From assembly GCF_030410375.1 (NCBI RefSeq), contig NZ_JAUHHE010000001.1, positions 275,347 through 339,346 on the forward strand: a stretch of 64,000 nucleotides of DNA, written 5' to 3'. Position numbers and translations under genes: made by a program. The notes beneath the pieces were generated by a model. It worked only from the letters and a program-made list of their open reading frames with translations. It was not told the DNA's origin and did not search any database. Below, piece by piece: positions 31,689 to 39,365 of the stretch (positions are counted from its first letter, which is position 1; each line of letters opens with the position of its first letter). This stretch comes from Zwartia vadi (GTDB lineage Bacteria > Pseudomonadota > Gammaproteobacteria > Burkholderiales > Burkholderiaceae_B).

Positions 31689-31745
31689 CCTTCTTTAGCG
31701 GGATTTATGAGGCGCCCGCAAGCGGATCGAGCAAATCGGCGCCAA
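31689..31745 (-). promoter_or_regulatory. Probable SAM-II riboswitch controlling metX
   Basis: On the minus strand the metX leader reads ggcgcc-gattt, then gcttgc, ggcgcc, ataaat and cgctaaag, in the order and spacing of the SAM-II (SAM-alpha) consensus. P1 pairs ggcgc at 31739-31743 with gcgcc at 31711-31715. A pseudoknot helix pairs gcgg at 31716-31719 with ccgc at 31698-31701. The ribosome site AGAAGG (31689-31694) directly follows the conserved cgctaaag, so ligand binding could block translation. SAM-II is known mainly from alphaproteobacteria, upstream of metX or metA. The match was made by eye from memory of the consensus. Confidence 0.82.
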
Positions 31746-31963
31746 CTGTTTGTGAAGTTTAACATCGACAGGGCGACTTGGCAGCCCTGCGCATAGTCGA
31801 CTTTGTGGCCTGATTGCTCTACTTGTTTGGTTACAACCTTGCATCAATATAAACAACTACTTACAAATGAACGCACCATCACAGGGGTTCTGCGCATTCT
31901 AATTAGAGTCATGAACGCTCAAACTAACAAATTATCATTTGCGTCCACTGGGGATCTTTACTC

Positions 31964-32254
31964 ATGACACATCCACGTCTATCCGGACGAGAGTTGCAAT
32001 GCCTGGAATGGGTCTCAGCAGGCAAGACCAGCTGGGAAATCGGGCTGATTCTTGGTCTCTCCGAGCGAACTGTCAACTTTCACCTTCTCAATGCCTGCCG
32101 CAAACTGACAGTTTTTGGCAGACAAGCGGGCGTGGCACGCGCCATGCGGCTTGGCTTGTTATCCGGCAATCCTCACCTCAACCGGAGCGAACGCACGAAC
32201 TCCAGCGCATTTTCATTTGAAAGAGATTGTTTCGGACCAGAGACCACGACCTGA
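31964..32254 (+). CDS. Small LuxR-type DNA-binding protein
   Basis: A 96-residue protein whose first ~65 residues are a LuxR-type helix-turn-helix: LSGRELQCLEWVSAGKTSWE, IGLILGLSERTVNFHLLNAC and KLTVFGRQAGVARAMRLGLL. This resembles the output domain of autoinducer-binding LuxR regulators (TSWEIG and NFHL are typical), but no ligand-binding domain is present. GGGGA lies about ten bases before the ATG. Its last 82 bases overlap, tail to tail, the 3' end of the lipoprotein gene on the other strand. Function and targets unknown. Confidence 0.65.
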   Translation: MTHPRLSGRELQCLEWVSAGKTSWEIGLILGLSERTVNFHLLNACRKLTVFGRQAGVARAMRLGLLSGNPHLNRSERTNSSAFSFERDCFGPETTT

Positions 32255-32679
32255 ATCAGCATGCCACGATGCACTACCACTCTGGCCATCATGAACGAAG
32301 GCTTATTGGCAACGACTGTATCCAGCGTGAAGATCTCACCTTTCAGCGCTGCCTCAGGCGCTTGCTTGCCAGCGCGGGCTGACAATGCGGAAACGACGGT
32401 TTTGACCAACGCCTGGCTTTTTTCCTGCGTAATTGATTCCGGCAAGGCAATAAACCCCACCGAGAAGACCGACTCGCCCACTGCGGCAGAGGTCAAGGAA
32501 AAACTGGCTTTCAGCCCGTCAATTTCAATGGGGCGCTGCTCGGTTTGGGTGCGGGAAGGAAACATGATGACGCCCCGCTCTTCGGCCACCGTCGACTCAC
32601 GCCAGTTGTACTCGGGTGTGCAAGCGCTCAGCCACAGCGCTGATAGGCATATAAGGGTGAGGGTCAGGAATGTACGCAC
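32173..32679 (-). CDS. Predicted lipoprotein of unknown function
   Basis: A 168-residue protein with a signal peptide and lipobox (LWLSAC, lipid cysteine at residue 20). The rest has no cysteines and looks like one compact alpha/beta domain ending ENALEFVRSLRLR, the sort of ending seen in DUF-type periplasmic proteins; I do not recognise the family. The start is GTG at 32679 with AAGG six bases upstream. It is divergent from gshA, and its 3' end overlaps the LuxR gene by 82 bp. Confidence 0.7.
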   Translation of the reverse strand: MRTFLTLTLICLSALWLSACTPEYNWRESTVAEERGVIMFPSRTQTEQRPIEIDGLKASFSLTSAAVGESVFSVGFIALPESITQEKSQALVKTVVSALSARAGKQAPEAALKGEIFTLDTVVANKPSFMMARVVVHRGMLIQVVVSGPKQSLSNENALEFVRSLRLR

Positions 32680-32811
32680 AACTTGCCTTTATGAATACTG
32701 TTTGAAGACGACCAGTCAAACAAACGTAAATTGTCCTCTATTTTTGCCCCAGAGGGGTAAAGTGCGACTTCCCTTAAAATGAACTGATTCGCTTCAGCAA
32801 TAGGTTTTCCC

Positions 32812-34377
32812 GTGTCCATACTGACTCAACGTCTTGCCACCCTCCAATCCCATCCCGAGATCCTCGGGAAGTCGCTGCGCGGCATTGAAAAAGAGGGTCT
32901 TCGCGTGGATCTGCGCGGCGCGCTTTCAATGCGTCCGCACCCCGTCGCTTTAGGCTCGGCGCTGACACACCCGCGCATCACCACGGACTACTCAGAGGCC
33001 CTGCTTGAGCTGATTACCGGTACACACACGAACGTCGACAGCCTGATGGCAGAGCTTGACGAGGTGCACCGCATCGTCGCCAACACACTGACCGACGAGA
33101 TCATGTGGAACCACTCCATGCCTGCGCGCCTGCCGGCAGACAACGAAATACCGATTGGCTGGTACGGCACCTCGAACACCGGCATGATCAAACACCTCTA
33201 CCGTAAAGGCTTGGCTGAGCGCTACGGGCGCACCATGCAATGCATCGCAGGACTGCATTACAACTTTTCTTTCGATGAGTCGCTCTGGGAGCTCCTCGAG
33301 CTGCCCCAACCCACTCTCCAAGACCGACGTTCTGCGGGCTATATCTCCCTGATTCGCAACTTCACGCGATACAGTTGGCTCCTAATGTATTTGTTTGGCG
33401 CCTCACCGGCTCTCTCGAAGGACTTTTTGCGCGGTCAAACGGCTAATTTGCTCTCCCTTGACGAGCAAACGATGTATTTGCCTCATGCCACGAGCTTACG
33501 CATGAGCGACTTGGGATATCAAAACAAAGCGCAATCCGGCCTCAAACTTTGCTACAACGACCTCAAGACATTCTTAGAGCGCCTATATGACGCCGTGACA
33601 ACACCCTGGCCCGATTATCAGGCGATTGGCACACACCGCAACGGGGAATGGATTCAGCTCAATACGAATGTCTTGCAAATTGAAAACGAGTTTTACTCGA
33701 GCATCCGTCCCAAGCGCACGACGGGCCCCTGTGAGCGTCCGATCACCGCACTGGCTGAGCGCGGGATTCAATACATTGAAGTCCGTTGTCTTGATATCGA
33801 CCCAAGCCAGCCAACAGGCATTTCGCCACTCACCGCTCGCTTTGTTGATGCATTCCTGCTGTTTTGCGCTCTTCAGGAAAGTCCGCCTTTTGCCGATAGC
33901 GGCTGGTGTTCCGAAAGTGCTGCAAACTTTTCAACAGTCGTCAAAAAGGGGCGTCAACCCAATCTCCACCTCTCCAGACTGGGTCAAGAGGTGTCTCTTG
34001 AGTCTTGGGCCAGCGAACTGCTGGACCAGATTGCACGATGCGCGGAAACACTCGACGGAGCGCTAGGCGCACAAAGTTATCAACAGGCCGTGCTTGCCCA
34101 GCGCGAAAAGGTCGCGAACCCCGCCAACACCCCATCCGCAAAGTTTTTGGAGCAGCTTGTCGCAAGCAAGACTTCTTTTCATGACTTTACCCTTGCCCAA
34201 AGCGCCGCGCATGCCCGCGCACTCAAGCAGGCGGGTCTGAGCCCAGCGGAACGCGCGGCCACACAGGCACAAGCCACCCAGTCGCTCATGGAGCAACAGG
34301 CAATTGAAGCCAGTAACACAGAGAGTTTTGATGAGTACGTGGCGCGCTTTCACGCTGCACTGAAAAAACCGGGCTGA
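32812..34377 (+). CDS. gshA: Glutamate-cysteine ligase
   Basis: First and rate-limiting step of glutathione synthesis. The 521-residue protein is of the E. coli GshA type: it has RGIEKEGLRVD near the N-terminus, the TDYSEALLELIT segment, the IQLNTNVLQIENEFYSSIRP motif and YIEVRCLDIDP. The start is GTG at 32812 with AGG eight bases before; there is no ATG nearby. A monothiol glutaredoxin (grxD) elsewhere in the window uses the product. Confidence 0.95.
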   Translation: MSILTQRLATLQSHPEILGKSLRGIEKEGLRVDLRGALSMRPHPVALGSALTHPRITTDYSEALLELITGTHTNVDSLMAELDEVHRIVANTLTDEIMWNHSMPARLPADNEIPIGWYGTSNTGMIKHLYRKGLAERYGRTMQCIAGLHYNFSFDESLWELLELPQPTLQDRRSAGYISLIRNFTRYSWLLMYLFGASPALSKDFLRGQTANLLSLDEQTMYLPHATSLRMSDLGYQNKAQSGLKLCYNDLKTFLERLYDAVTTPWPDYQAIGTHRNGEWIQLNTNVLQIENEFYSSIRPKRTTGPCERPITALAERGIQYIEVRCLDIDPSQPTGISPLTARFVDAFLLFCALQESPPFADSGWCSESAANFSTVVKKGRQPNLHLSRLGQEVSLESWASELLDQIARCAETLDGALGAQSYQQAVLAQREKVANPANTPSAKFLEQLVASKTSFHDFTLAQSAAHARALKQAGLSPAERAATQAQATQSLMEQQAIEASNTESFDEYVARFHAALKKPG

Positions 34378-34388
34378 AAGACCTGTTT

Positions 34389-34463
34389 TGGCGCGCCCGA
34401 CAGGAATCGAACCTGTATCGAGAGCTTCGGAAACTCTTATTCTATCCATTGAACTACGGGCGC
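34389..34463 (-). tRNA. tRNA-Arg (anticodon CCG)
   Basis: A 75-nt cloverleaf on the minus strand. The acceptor stem pairs gcgcccg with cgggcgc, followed by discriminator G and an encoded CCA. The anticodon arm has stem agagt/gctct and loop ttCCGaa, which reads Arg CGG. The T-arm is acagg-ttcgatt-cctgt. A TATAAT box lies 11 bases upstream. Confidence 0.95.
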
Positions 34464-34473
34464 CAGAGGGCGA

Positions 34474-34560
34474 ATTATAGCGGCAGAAGTACAACGACTC
34501 CCCCGTCAAAACGTAATTGCTTCTGTCTTTCCCACCTAGGTTGCCCGATGCCGCTATAAT
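34474..34560. promoter_or_regulatory. Divergent promoter region of tRNA-Arg and cytochrome c gene
   Basis: Two perfect TATAAT boxes face away from each other: one on the minus strand at 34479-34474 for tRNA-Arg, and one on the plus strand at 34555-34560 for the cytochrome. Each sits in an identical 12-bp arm, tgccgctataat, forming an inverted repeat (34474-34485 and 34549-34560). No clear -35 hexamer is seen for either. Confidence 0.6.
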
Positions 34561-34673
34561 CCTTGGGTTTGTAAGAAAACCGCCTAACTACTATGGCTGG
34601 TTTCCTGCGCCACAAGAGTGATTCGTTACTCCGTGCGTTCAGGCTTCCGGTCGAAGACTCGCAGGATTTGGTC

Positions 34674-35564
34674 ATGAGCAATACGCAGCCACACGAAGAG
34701 CATCAATCGCCTATCAAGACACCGAAGCAACTGATCGTCACGATCTTGTTGTCTTTTATCGTGCCAATCATCATCATCATTCTGCTGGTCAAGCTCGTCA
34801 CCGCCGGTGACCAGGTAGGCGCAGGCTCTAACACACTCGGCCCGGAAGCCACCCAAAAACGCATTGCACCCATAGCCAGACTAGACCTCGTCGATGCAAG
34901 CGGTCCAAAAGTATTCAAGACTGGCGAGCAAGTCTACAAGGCGGTCTGTGCCGGCTGTCACGACTCTGGTGCCGCCGGCGCCCCCAAGTTTGCTGATGCA
35001 GCCGCTTGGGCAGGTCCGAACGCTACAGGTCTTCAGTCCATGGTTGCCAGTGTGATCAAAGGCAAAGGCGCCATGCCTGCAAAGGGCGGCAACCCGGCGC
35101 TTGATGACTTTGAAATCGCGCGTGCTGTGGTGTATATGGCAAACAGCGCAGGTGGTAAATTTGCTGAGCCTGCTGAGCCCAAGCCAGCCGATGCTGCTGC
35201 AGCGCCTGCTGCGGCACCCGCAACTGCAACTGCTGCTGCACCCGCCCCAGTAGCTGCTGTCGCCGCAGCACCTGCGATGGCAGCCGCAGCACCCGCTGCT
35301 CCTGCGGCCGCGGCAGCTACTAACGGTGTCGGTGAAAAACTCTACAAACAGGCTTGCGCAGCCTGCCATAACGCAGGTGTCGCCGGTGCCCCCAAGTTTG
35401 CTGACAAAGCCGCATGGGCTCCGCGCATTGCAACAGGCATGGATGCAATGGTTGCTTCTGTCATCGCAGGCAAAGGCATCATGCCAGCCAAGGGTGGCGC
35501 TGCTGGTGCAAGCGACGCTGATTTACGCGCGGCTACACAGTACATGGTGGATGCGGCCAAGTAA
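34674..35564 (+). CDS. Membrane-anchored diheme cytochrome c (c5-like)
   Basis: A 296-residue periplasmic electron carrier held by one N-terminal helix (about residues 20-40, IVTILLSFIVPIIIIILLV). Two class-I cytochrome domains follow, with haem sites VCAGCH and ACAACH, and each ends in a methionine ligand in the MPAKGG segment. They are joined by a long Ala/Pro-rich linker. The two domains share the block AGAPKFAD..AW nearly word for word, so they arose by internal duplication. The ATG at 34674 is used because AGGA precedes it; 27 codons of open frame upstream are not family-like. A strong terminator follows. Confidence 0.9.
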   Translation: MSNTQPHEEHQSPIKTPKQLIVTILLSFIVPIIIIILLVKLVTAGDQVGAGSNTLGPEATQKRIAPIARLDLVDASGPKVFKTGEQVYKAVCAGCHDSGAAGAPKFADAAAWAGPNATGLQSMVASVIKGKGAMPAKGGNPALDDFEIARAVVYMANSAGGKFAEPAEPKPADAAAAPAAAPATATAAAPAPVAAVAAAPAMAAAAPAAPAAAAATNGVGEKLYKQACAACHNAGVAGAPKFADKAAWAPRIATGMDAMVASVIAGKGIMPAKGGAAGASDADLRAATQYMVDAAK

Positions 35565-35582
35565 GCTTGACGCCCCACACAT

Positions 35583-35612
35583 TAAAACGCCCTCTTTTAA
35601 GAGGGCGTTTTA
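35583..35612. terminator. Bidirectional terminator between cytochrome c and 3-hydroxyacyl-CoA dehydrogenase genes
   Basis: A 14-bp perfect inverted repeat (taaaacgccctctt and its complement) with a two-base centre and an A-run before and T-run after, so it can act on both strands between two convergent genes. Confidence 0.92.
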
Positions 35613-35645
35613 CTTTATAACCGCTACTTTATAACCACTACTTTC
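35611..35645. repeat. 14-bp tandem repeat, about 2.5 copies
   Basis: tactttataaccgc is followed by tactttataaccac and a partial third copy tactttc, directly after the bidirectional terminator. Confidence 0.85.
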
Positions 35646-35666
35646 TGATCACCGTTTCACGTCTCT

Positions 35667-37181
35667 TCAAACTTTCAATAAAGAGATGCCAAGCTGGACG
35701 CGGCGTTGCAGCCACAAGCTTGGACGATACCGCGGGTCGCCCGTTACGTCTTGCATATTGCGCAAGATTTCCAGAATATTCTCTGCGCCCAGCGCATCTC
35801 CCAGACCCAGAGGTCCCTTTGGATAACCCAAACCAAGATTCACCGCTCGGTCAATATCTTGCGGAGTGGCGATATCTTGCTGTGCAATGTCGCAGGCAAC
35901 ATTGACAATCATGGCGACGATTCTCTGCGCCACAAAACCTGCTGAATCCCTTACGACACTGACTCGCACGTTGTCGCTACCGAAGATGGCATGGGCCATC
36001 TCTCGATAATTTGCATGGGTGGCGGGTGAAACCATCAGGGTGCGTCGACGCGTCTGTTCAAAATCATGCAAAGTATCCAGACCGACTGTGCGGGCGGCAT
36101 CCAGTTTTTGTTTAAAAACCGAGGTGGATACGTCCTCGCCATAGGGCGTCACAACGATGAGACTATCCACGTCCGGCTGGTGCCCCCCCTGAACCTTGAT
36201 ACCCAGTCTTTTAAGTAATGCTTCCGCTCTCTCGTGGCCCTGAGGATGTGCCCGGCTGACCCAGACCTTGACCGGTCCCGTTATAGCCGGGGCAGCAGGC
36301 TCAATGACGGATTGCTTTTGACCATCTTCGTATGAGTAAAACCCACCCTGACTCTTGCGACCATACAAACCGCCTGCCACACGAACCGTACCGATTGGTG
36401 AAGGCTTAAAGCGTGGTTCCTCATAAAACTGACGATAAATGGACTCCATCACAGCATGTGACACATCCAGTCCAGTTAAATCCATCAACTCAAAGGGTCC
36501 CATTTTGAATCCGGCCTGCTCACGCATGATGCTATCAACCGTCACAAAATCTGTGACATTTTCCTGAACCACGCGCAAACCTTCGGTGTTCATCCCGCGA
36601 CCCGCGTGATTGACAATGAATCCGGGCATGTCTTTGGCTCGAACAGGCGTATGTCCCATCCGCGTTGACAAGCTCATCAAGGCATCACCGACTGCGGGGT
36701 CGGTTCGTAAACCGTCAATCACCTCAACCACTTTCATCAGAGGAACAGGATTAAAAAAGTGATAGCCCGCTACGCGCGCGGGATGTGCGCAACCGGCCGC
36801 GATCGAAGTGATGGATAACGAGGAAGTATTTGAAACAAGAATGCAATCCGCGGAAACGACCGACTCTAATTGTTTAAAAAAGGTTTGTTTAATATCGAGC
36901 CGCTCAATAATGGCCTCGATCACCAAATCACAATCCGACAAATCTTCAAGCTCATCAATCAAATAGAGCTTTCCCAAGGCTTCATGCGCCTGCTCGAGGG
37001 TCATTTTCCCTTTATTGGCCAACATGGTCCAAGTCTGAGTCAGGGTATCGCGTGCGGAATTGAGCGCCGCAGGATTCGTATCAAACAACTTCACTCGCAG
37101 GCCTGCCTGAGCCGCGATTTGCGCGATCCCTCTTCCCATTGCACCCGCACCGGCGACACCCACTGTCTGAATCGGTTTCAT
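35667..37181 (-). CDS. 3-hydroxyacyl-CoA dehydrogenase (PaaH-like)
   Basis: Oxidises 3-hydroxyacyl-CoA with NAD in fatty-acid or aromatic (phenylacetate-type) breakdown. The 504-residue protein has an NAD-binding start VGVAGAGAMGRGIAQIAAQ, SNTSSLSIT, the catalytic His in GYHFFNPVPLMKVVEV and two copies of the C-terminal dimerisation domain (FIVNHAGRGMNTEGLR, then FVAQRIVAMIVNVA). The double C-domain and length fit PaaH/PaaC. No other paa gene is near. The start at 37181 is chosen for its AGGA box. The enoyl-CoA hydratase at 53767 could supply its substrate. Confidence 0.92.
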   Translation of the reverse strand: MKPIQTVGVAGAGAMGRGIAQIAAQAGLRVKLFDTNPAALNSARDTLTQTWTMLANKGKMTLEQAHEALGKLYLIDELEDLSDCDLVIEAIIERLDIKQTFFKQLESVVSADCILVSNTSSLSITSIAAGCAHPARVAGYHFFNPVPLMKVVEVIDGLRTDPAVGDALMSLSTRMGHTPVRAKDMPGFIVNHAGRGMNTEGLRVVQENVTDFVTVDSIMREQAGFKMGPFELMDLTGLDVSHAVMESIYRQFYEEPRFKPSPIGTVRVAGGLYGRKSQGGFYSYEDGQKQSVIEPAAPAITGPVKVWVSRAHPQGHERAEALLKRLGIKVQGGHQPDVDSLIVVTPYGEDVSTSVFKQKLDAARTVGLDTLHDFEQTRRRTLMVSPATHANYREMAHAIFGSDNVRVSVVRDSAGFVAQRIVAMIVNVACDIAQQDIATPQDIDRAVNLGLGYPKGPLGLGDALGAENILEILRNMQDVTGDPRYRPSLWLQRRVQLGISLLKV

Positions 37182-37301
37182 ATGATTTCCTGAAATCAAG
37201 TTAAGTCAAACTCTAGCTATTGCATAATAGTCATAATCAAAGCTCTCGTCATTTCGGTCTCCAGCCAAACGACGCTTAACCCTCAAACACGGCTTGCCTC
37301 T

Positions 37302-38180
37302 ATGACACAAAGCGACTCGAGTGGAAGTCCAATCACGGAGCAACAGTTTCCGCGCATATTCGCCGCCCGCGATCCACAAGGGCACAAAGGGAGCTTTGGC
37401 TCTGTGGCCATACTCGGCGGTTCGAGCGGGATGACGGGCGCCATCATTCTAGCGGGACGGGCTGCACTCAAAAGTGGCGTTGGCAAAACCTATCTCGCCG
37501 TGACACAGACGCCGTCACCTGTTGCCTATGACCCTCTCAATCCCGAGTTGATGCTGCATGACGCGCACACACTCATCGAGCAGGCTGCAACCATGGATGC
37601 CTGGGTCGCAGGCTGCGGTCTCGGTCAGACACCTGCAGCACTTGACCTGCTCAAACAGCTACTGCGCACTCGTGCCGCGCGACCTCTGGTCCTGGATGCT
37701 GATGCGCTCAACGCTCTCGCACGGGGCGACATCACTGCTTCGTGGGGACCGGGCGTTGTCGTGCTGACCCCCCATCCCACCGAAGCGTCGAGACTACTTC
37801 AAACTGATACCCACTCAGTTCAGGCAGACCGATCCAATGCCGCGCAGACACTTGCTCGCCGCTATAACGCCTGGGTTGTTCTCAAAGGTGCGGGGACGAT
37901 TGTCTGCGCGCCTGACGGACACTGGCAGGTCAACACCACTGGTAACGTCGGACTGGCAACCGGAGGGACAGGTGATGTGCTGAGTGGCTTGCTAGGCAGC
38001 CTTCTTGCGCAAGGGATCCCTGCCGAACAAGCCATTACCGGTAGCGTTTGGCTGCACGGCGCCGCGGCCGATATGCTCGTATCTGAAGGTTGTGGTCCGA
38101 TTGGATTAACAGCCGGGGAGCTTCCAGACGCCATCAGAAAACTCAGAAATCGAGTATCTTTTCAACAGAATCAAAAATAA
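37302..38180 (+). CDS. nnrD: ADP-dependent NAD(P)H-hydrate dehydratase
   Basis: Repairs the hydrated, damaged form of NAD(P)H. The 292-residue protein is the C-terminal (YjeF C-type, ribokinase-like) domain alone: HKGSFGSVAILGGSSGMTGA, LVLDADALNAL, LTPHPTEASRLL and the nucleotide site GGTGDVLSGLLG. The epimerase (YjeF N) domain, fused in E. coli, is missing here and not seen elsewhere in the window. The M20 peptidase gene follows 21 bp after. Confidence 0.92.
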   Translation: MTQSDSSGSPITEQQFPRIFAARDPQGHKGSFGSVAILGGSSGMTGAIILAGRAALKSGVGKTYLAVTQTPSPVAYDPLNPELMLHDAHTLIEQAATMDAWVAGCGLGQTPAALDLLKQLLRTRAARPLVLDADALNALARGDITASWGPGVVVLTPHPTEASRLLQTDTHSVQADRSNAAQTLARRYNAWVVLKGAGTIVCAPDGHWQVNTTGNVGLATGGTGDVLSGLLGSLLAQGIPAEQAITGSVWLHGAAADMLVSEGCGPIGLTAGELPDAIRKLRNRVSFQQNQK

Positions 38181-38201
38181 CTGCCCTTGACAAGGAACAT
38201 C

Positions 38202-39365
38202 ATGAATACCGCCACAGCACCAGGTCTCGACCGTCCAGCCATCACACCTGAAGCACAAGCCCTAGCTGCAGGGACCAAGACCTGGATCGAGTGTGAGTCA
38301 CCTTCAAGCGATCCTGCTGCGGTCCACAAGATGGCGAAAATTATTGTCGCACAAGCCAAAGATGCAGGCCTGACCGTCACACTCAGCGAAATCGGACCGA
38401 CCAAACTGCCCCTTATTCACGCTACCAACCGCGCGAACGGAGATACACGGCCCGGCTTGCTACTACTGGCCCACATTGACACCGTGCATCCACATGGCAC
38501 GCTTCAGACGAACCCATGTCGCATCGAGGATGACAAGCTTTACGGGCCAGGCAGCTTTGACATGAAGGGTGGGACGTTTTTAGCGCTGACCGCTCTTGGC
38601 GAGTTTTCCAAACCAGGCTCAACGCCCATGCCAGTCGACTTTCTACTCGTCCCCGACGAAGAAGTCGGAAGTCATGCTTCACGCGAACACATTGAAGCCT
38701 TTGCCAAGCGCGCGGTCTACACATTAGTGCCGGAACCTGCTCGTCCGAATGGCGGTCGCTGCGTGACGGGCCGCAAAGGTACGGGCATGCTCAAACTCTC
38801 CATCACAGGCAGACCCTCTCATGCGGGGATGGCCCATGAAAAAGGCCGCAGTGCGATTCGCGAAATGGCGCATCAAATACTCGCTCTTGAATCCATGACC
38901 GATTACAGCCGTGGCATCACCGTCAGTGTTGGAACGATCCGTGGCGGCAGCGTCACGAACACCGTCCCTGCCCATTGCGAAATCATGGTGGACTTCCGCA
39001 TCCCTGACGAAGCAACGGGACTAGAGGTCTTGGCCCGGATGCAAGCGCTCAAACCCGTCGATCCGGATGTCACCCTCCAAATAGAGGTCGAGCTCAATCG
39101 ACCTGCAATGGTCAAATCACCCGCCGCTGAACAACTCCTGGAGAAGCTCAAGCCCTTCGCTGACGCAGCGGGCTTTACGCTCGAAGAGGCCCCTGTATCG
39201 GGAGGGGGAAGCGATGCGAACTTTACTGCGGCGATCGGCTGTCCCTCCATTGACGGCCTGGGCGCTGAAGGGGACGGCGCACATACTCTGCGCGAACATA
39301 TCTTTGTATCCACGCTTCCCAGAAGGCTGCAATTCTGGCGCAATACACTCGCCAGCCTCTCTTAA
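38202..39365 (+). CDS. M20 family metallopeptidase (carboxypeptidase G2-like)
   Basis: A 387-residue di-zinc hydrolase of the M20A group. Metal-site motifs are LLAHIDTVHPHG, GSFDMKGG, VPDEEVGS and a late His in GDGAHTLREH; the lid domain carries RPSHAGMAHEKGRSAI. These fit glutamate carboxypeptidase/ArgE-like enzymes that cleave terminal amino acids from acyl-amino acids or folates. No signal peptide is visible. The ATG at 38202 has AAGGA just upstream. Its stop codon overlaps the stop of the convergent helicase gene. Substrate unknown. Confidence 0.88.
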   Translation: MNTATAPGLDRPAITPEAQALAAGTKTWIECESPSSDPAAVHKMAKIIVAQAKDAGLTVTLSEIGPTKLPLIHATNRANGDTRPGLLLLAHIDTVHPHGTLQTNPCRIEDDKLYGPGSFDMKGGTFLALTALGEFSKPGSTPMPVDFLLVPDEEVGSHASREHIEAFAKRAVYTLVPEPARPNGGRCVTGRKGTGMLKLSITGRPSHAGMAHEKGRSAIREMAHQILALESMTDYSRGITVSVGTIRGGSVTNTVPAHCEIMVDFRIPDEATGLEVLARMQALKPVDPDVTLQIEVELNRPAMVKSPAAEQLLEKLKPFADAAGFTLEEAPVSGGGSDANFTAAIGCPSIDGLGAEGDGAHTLREHIFVSTLPRRLQFWRNTLASLS

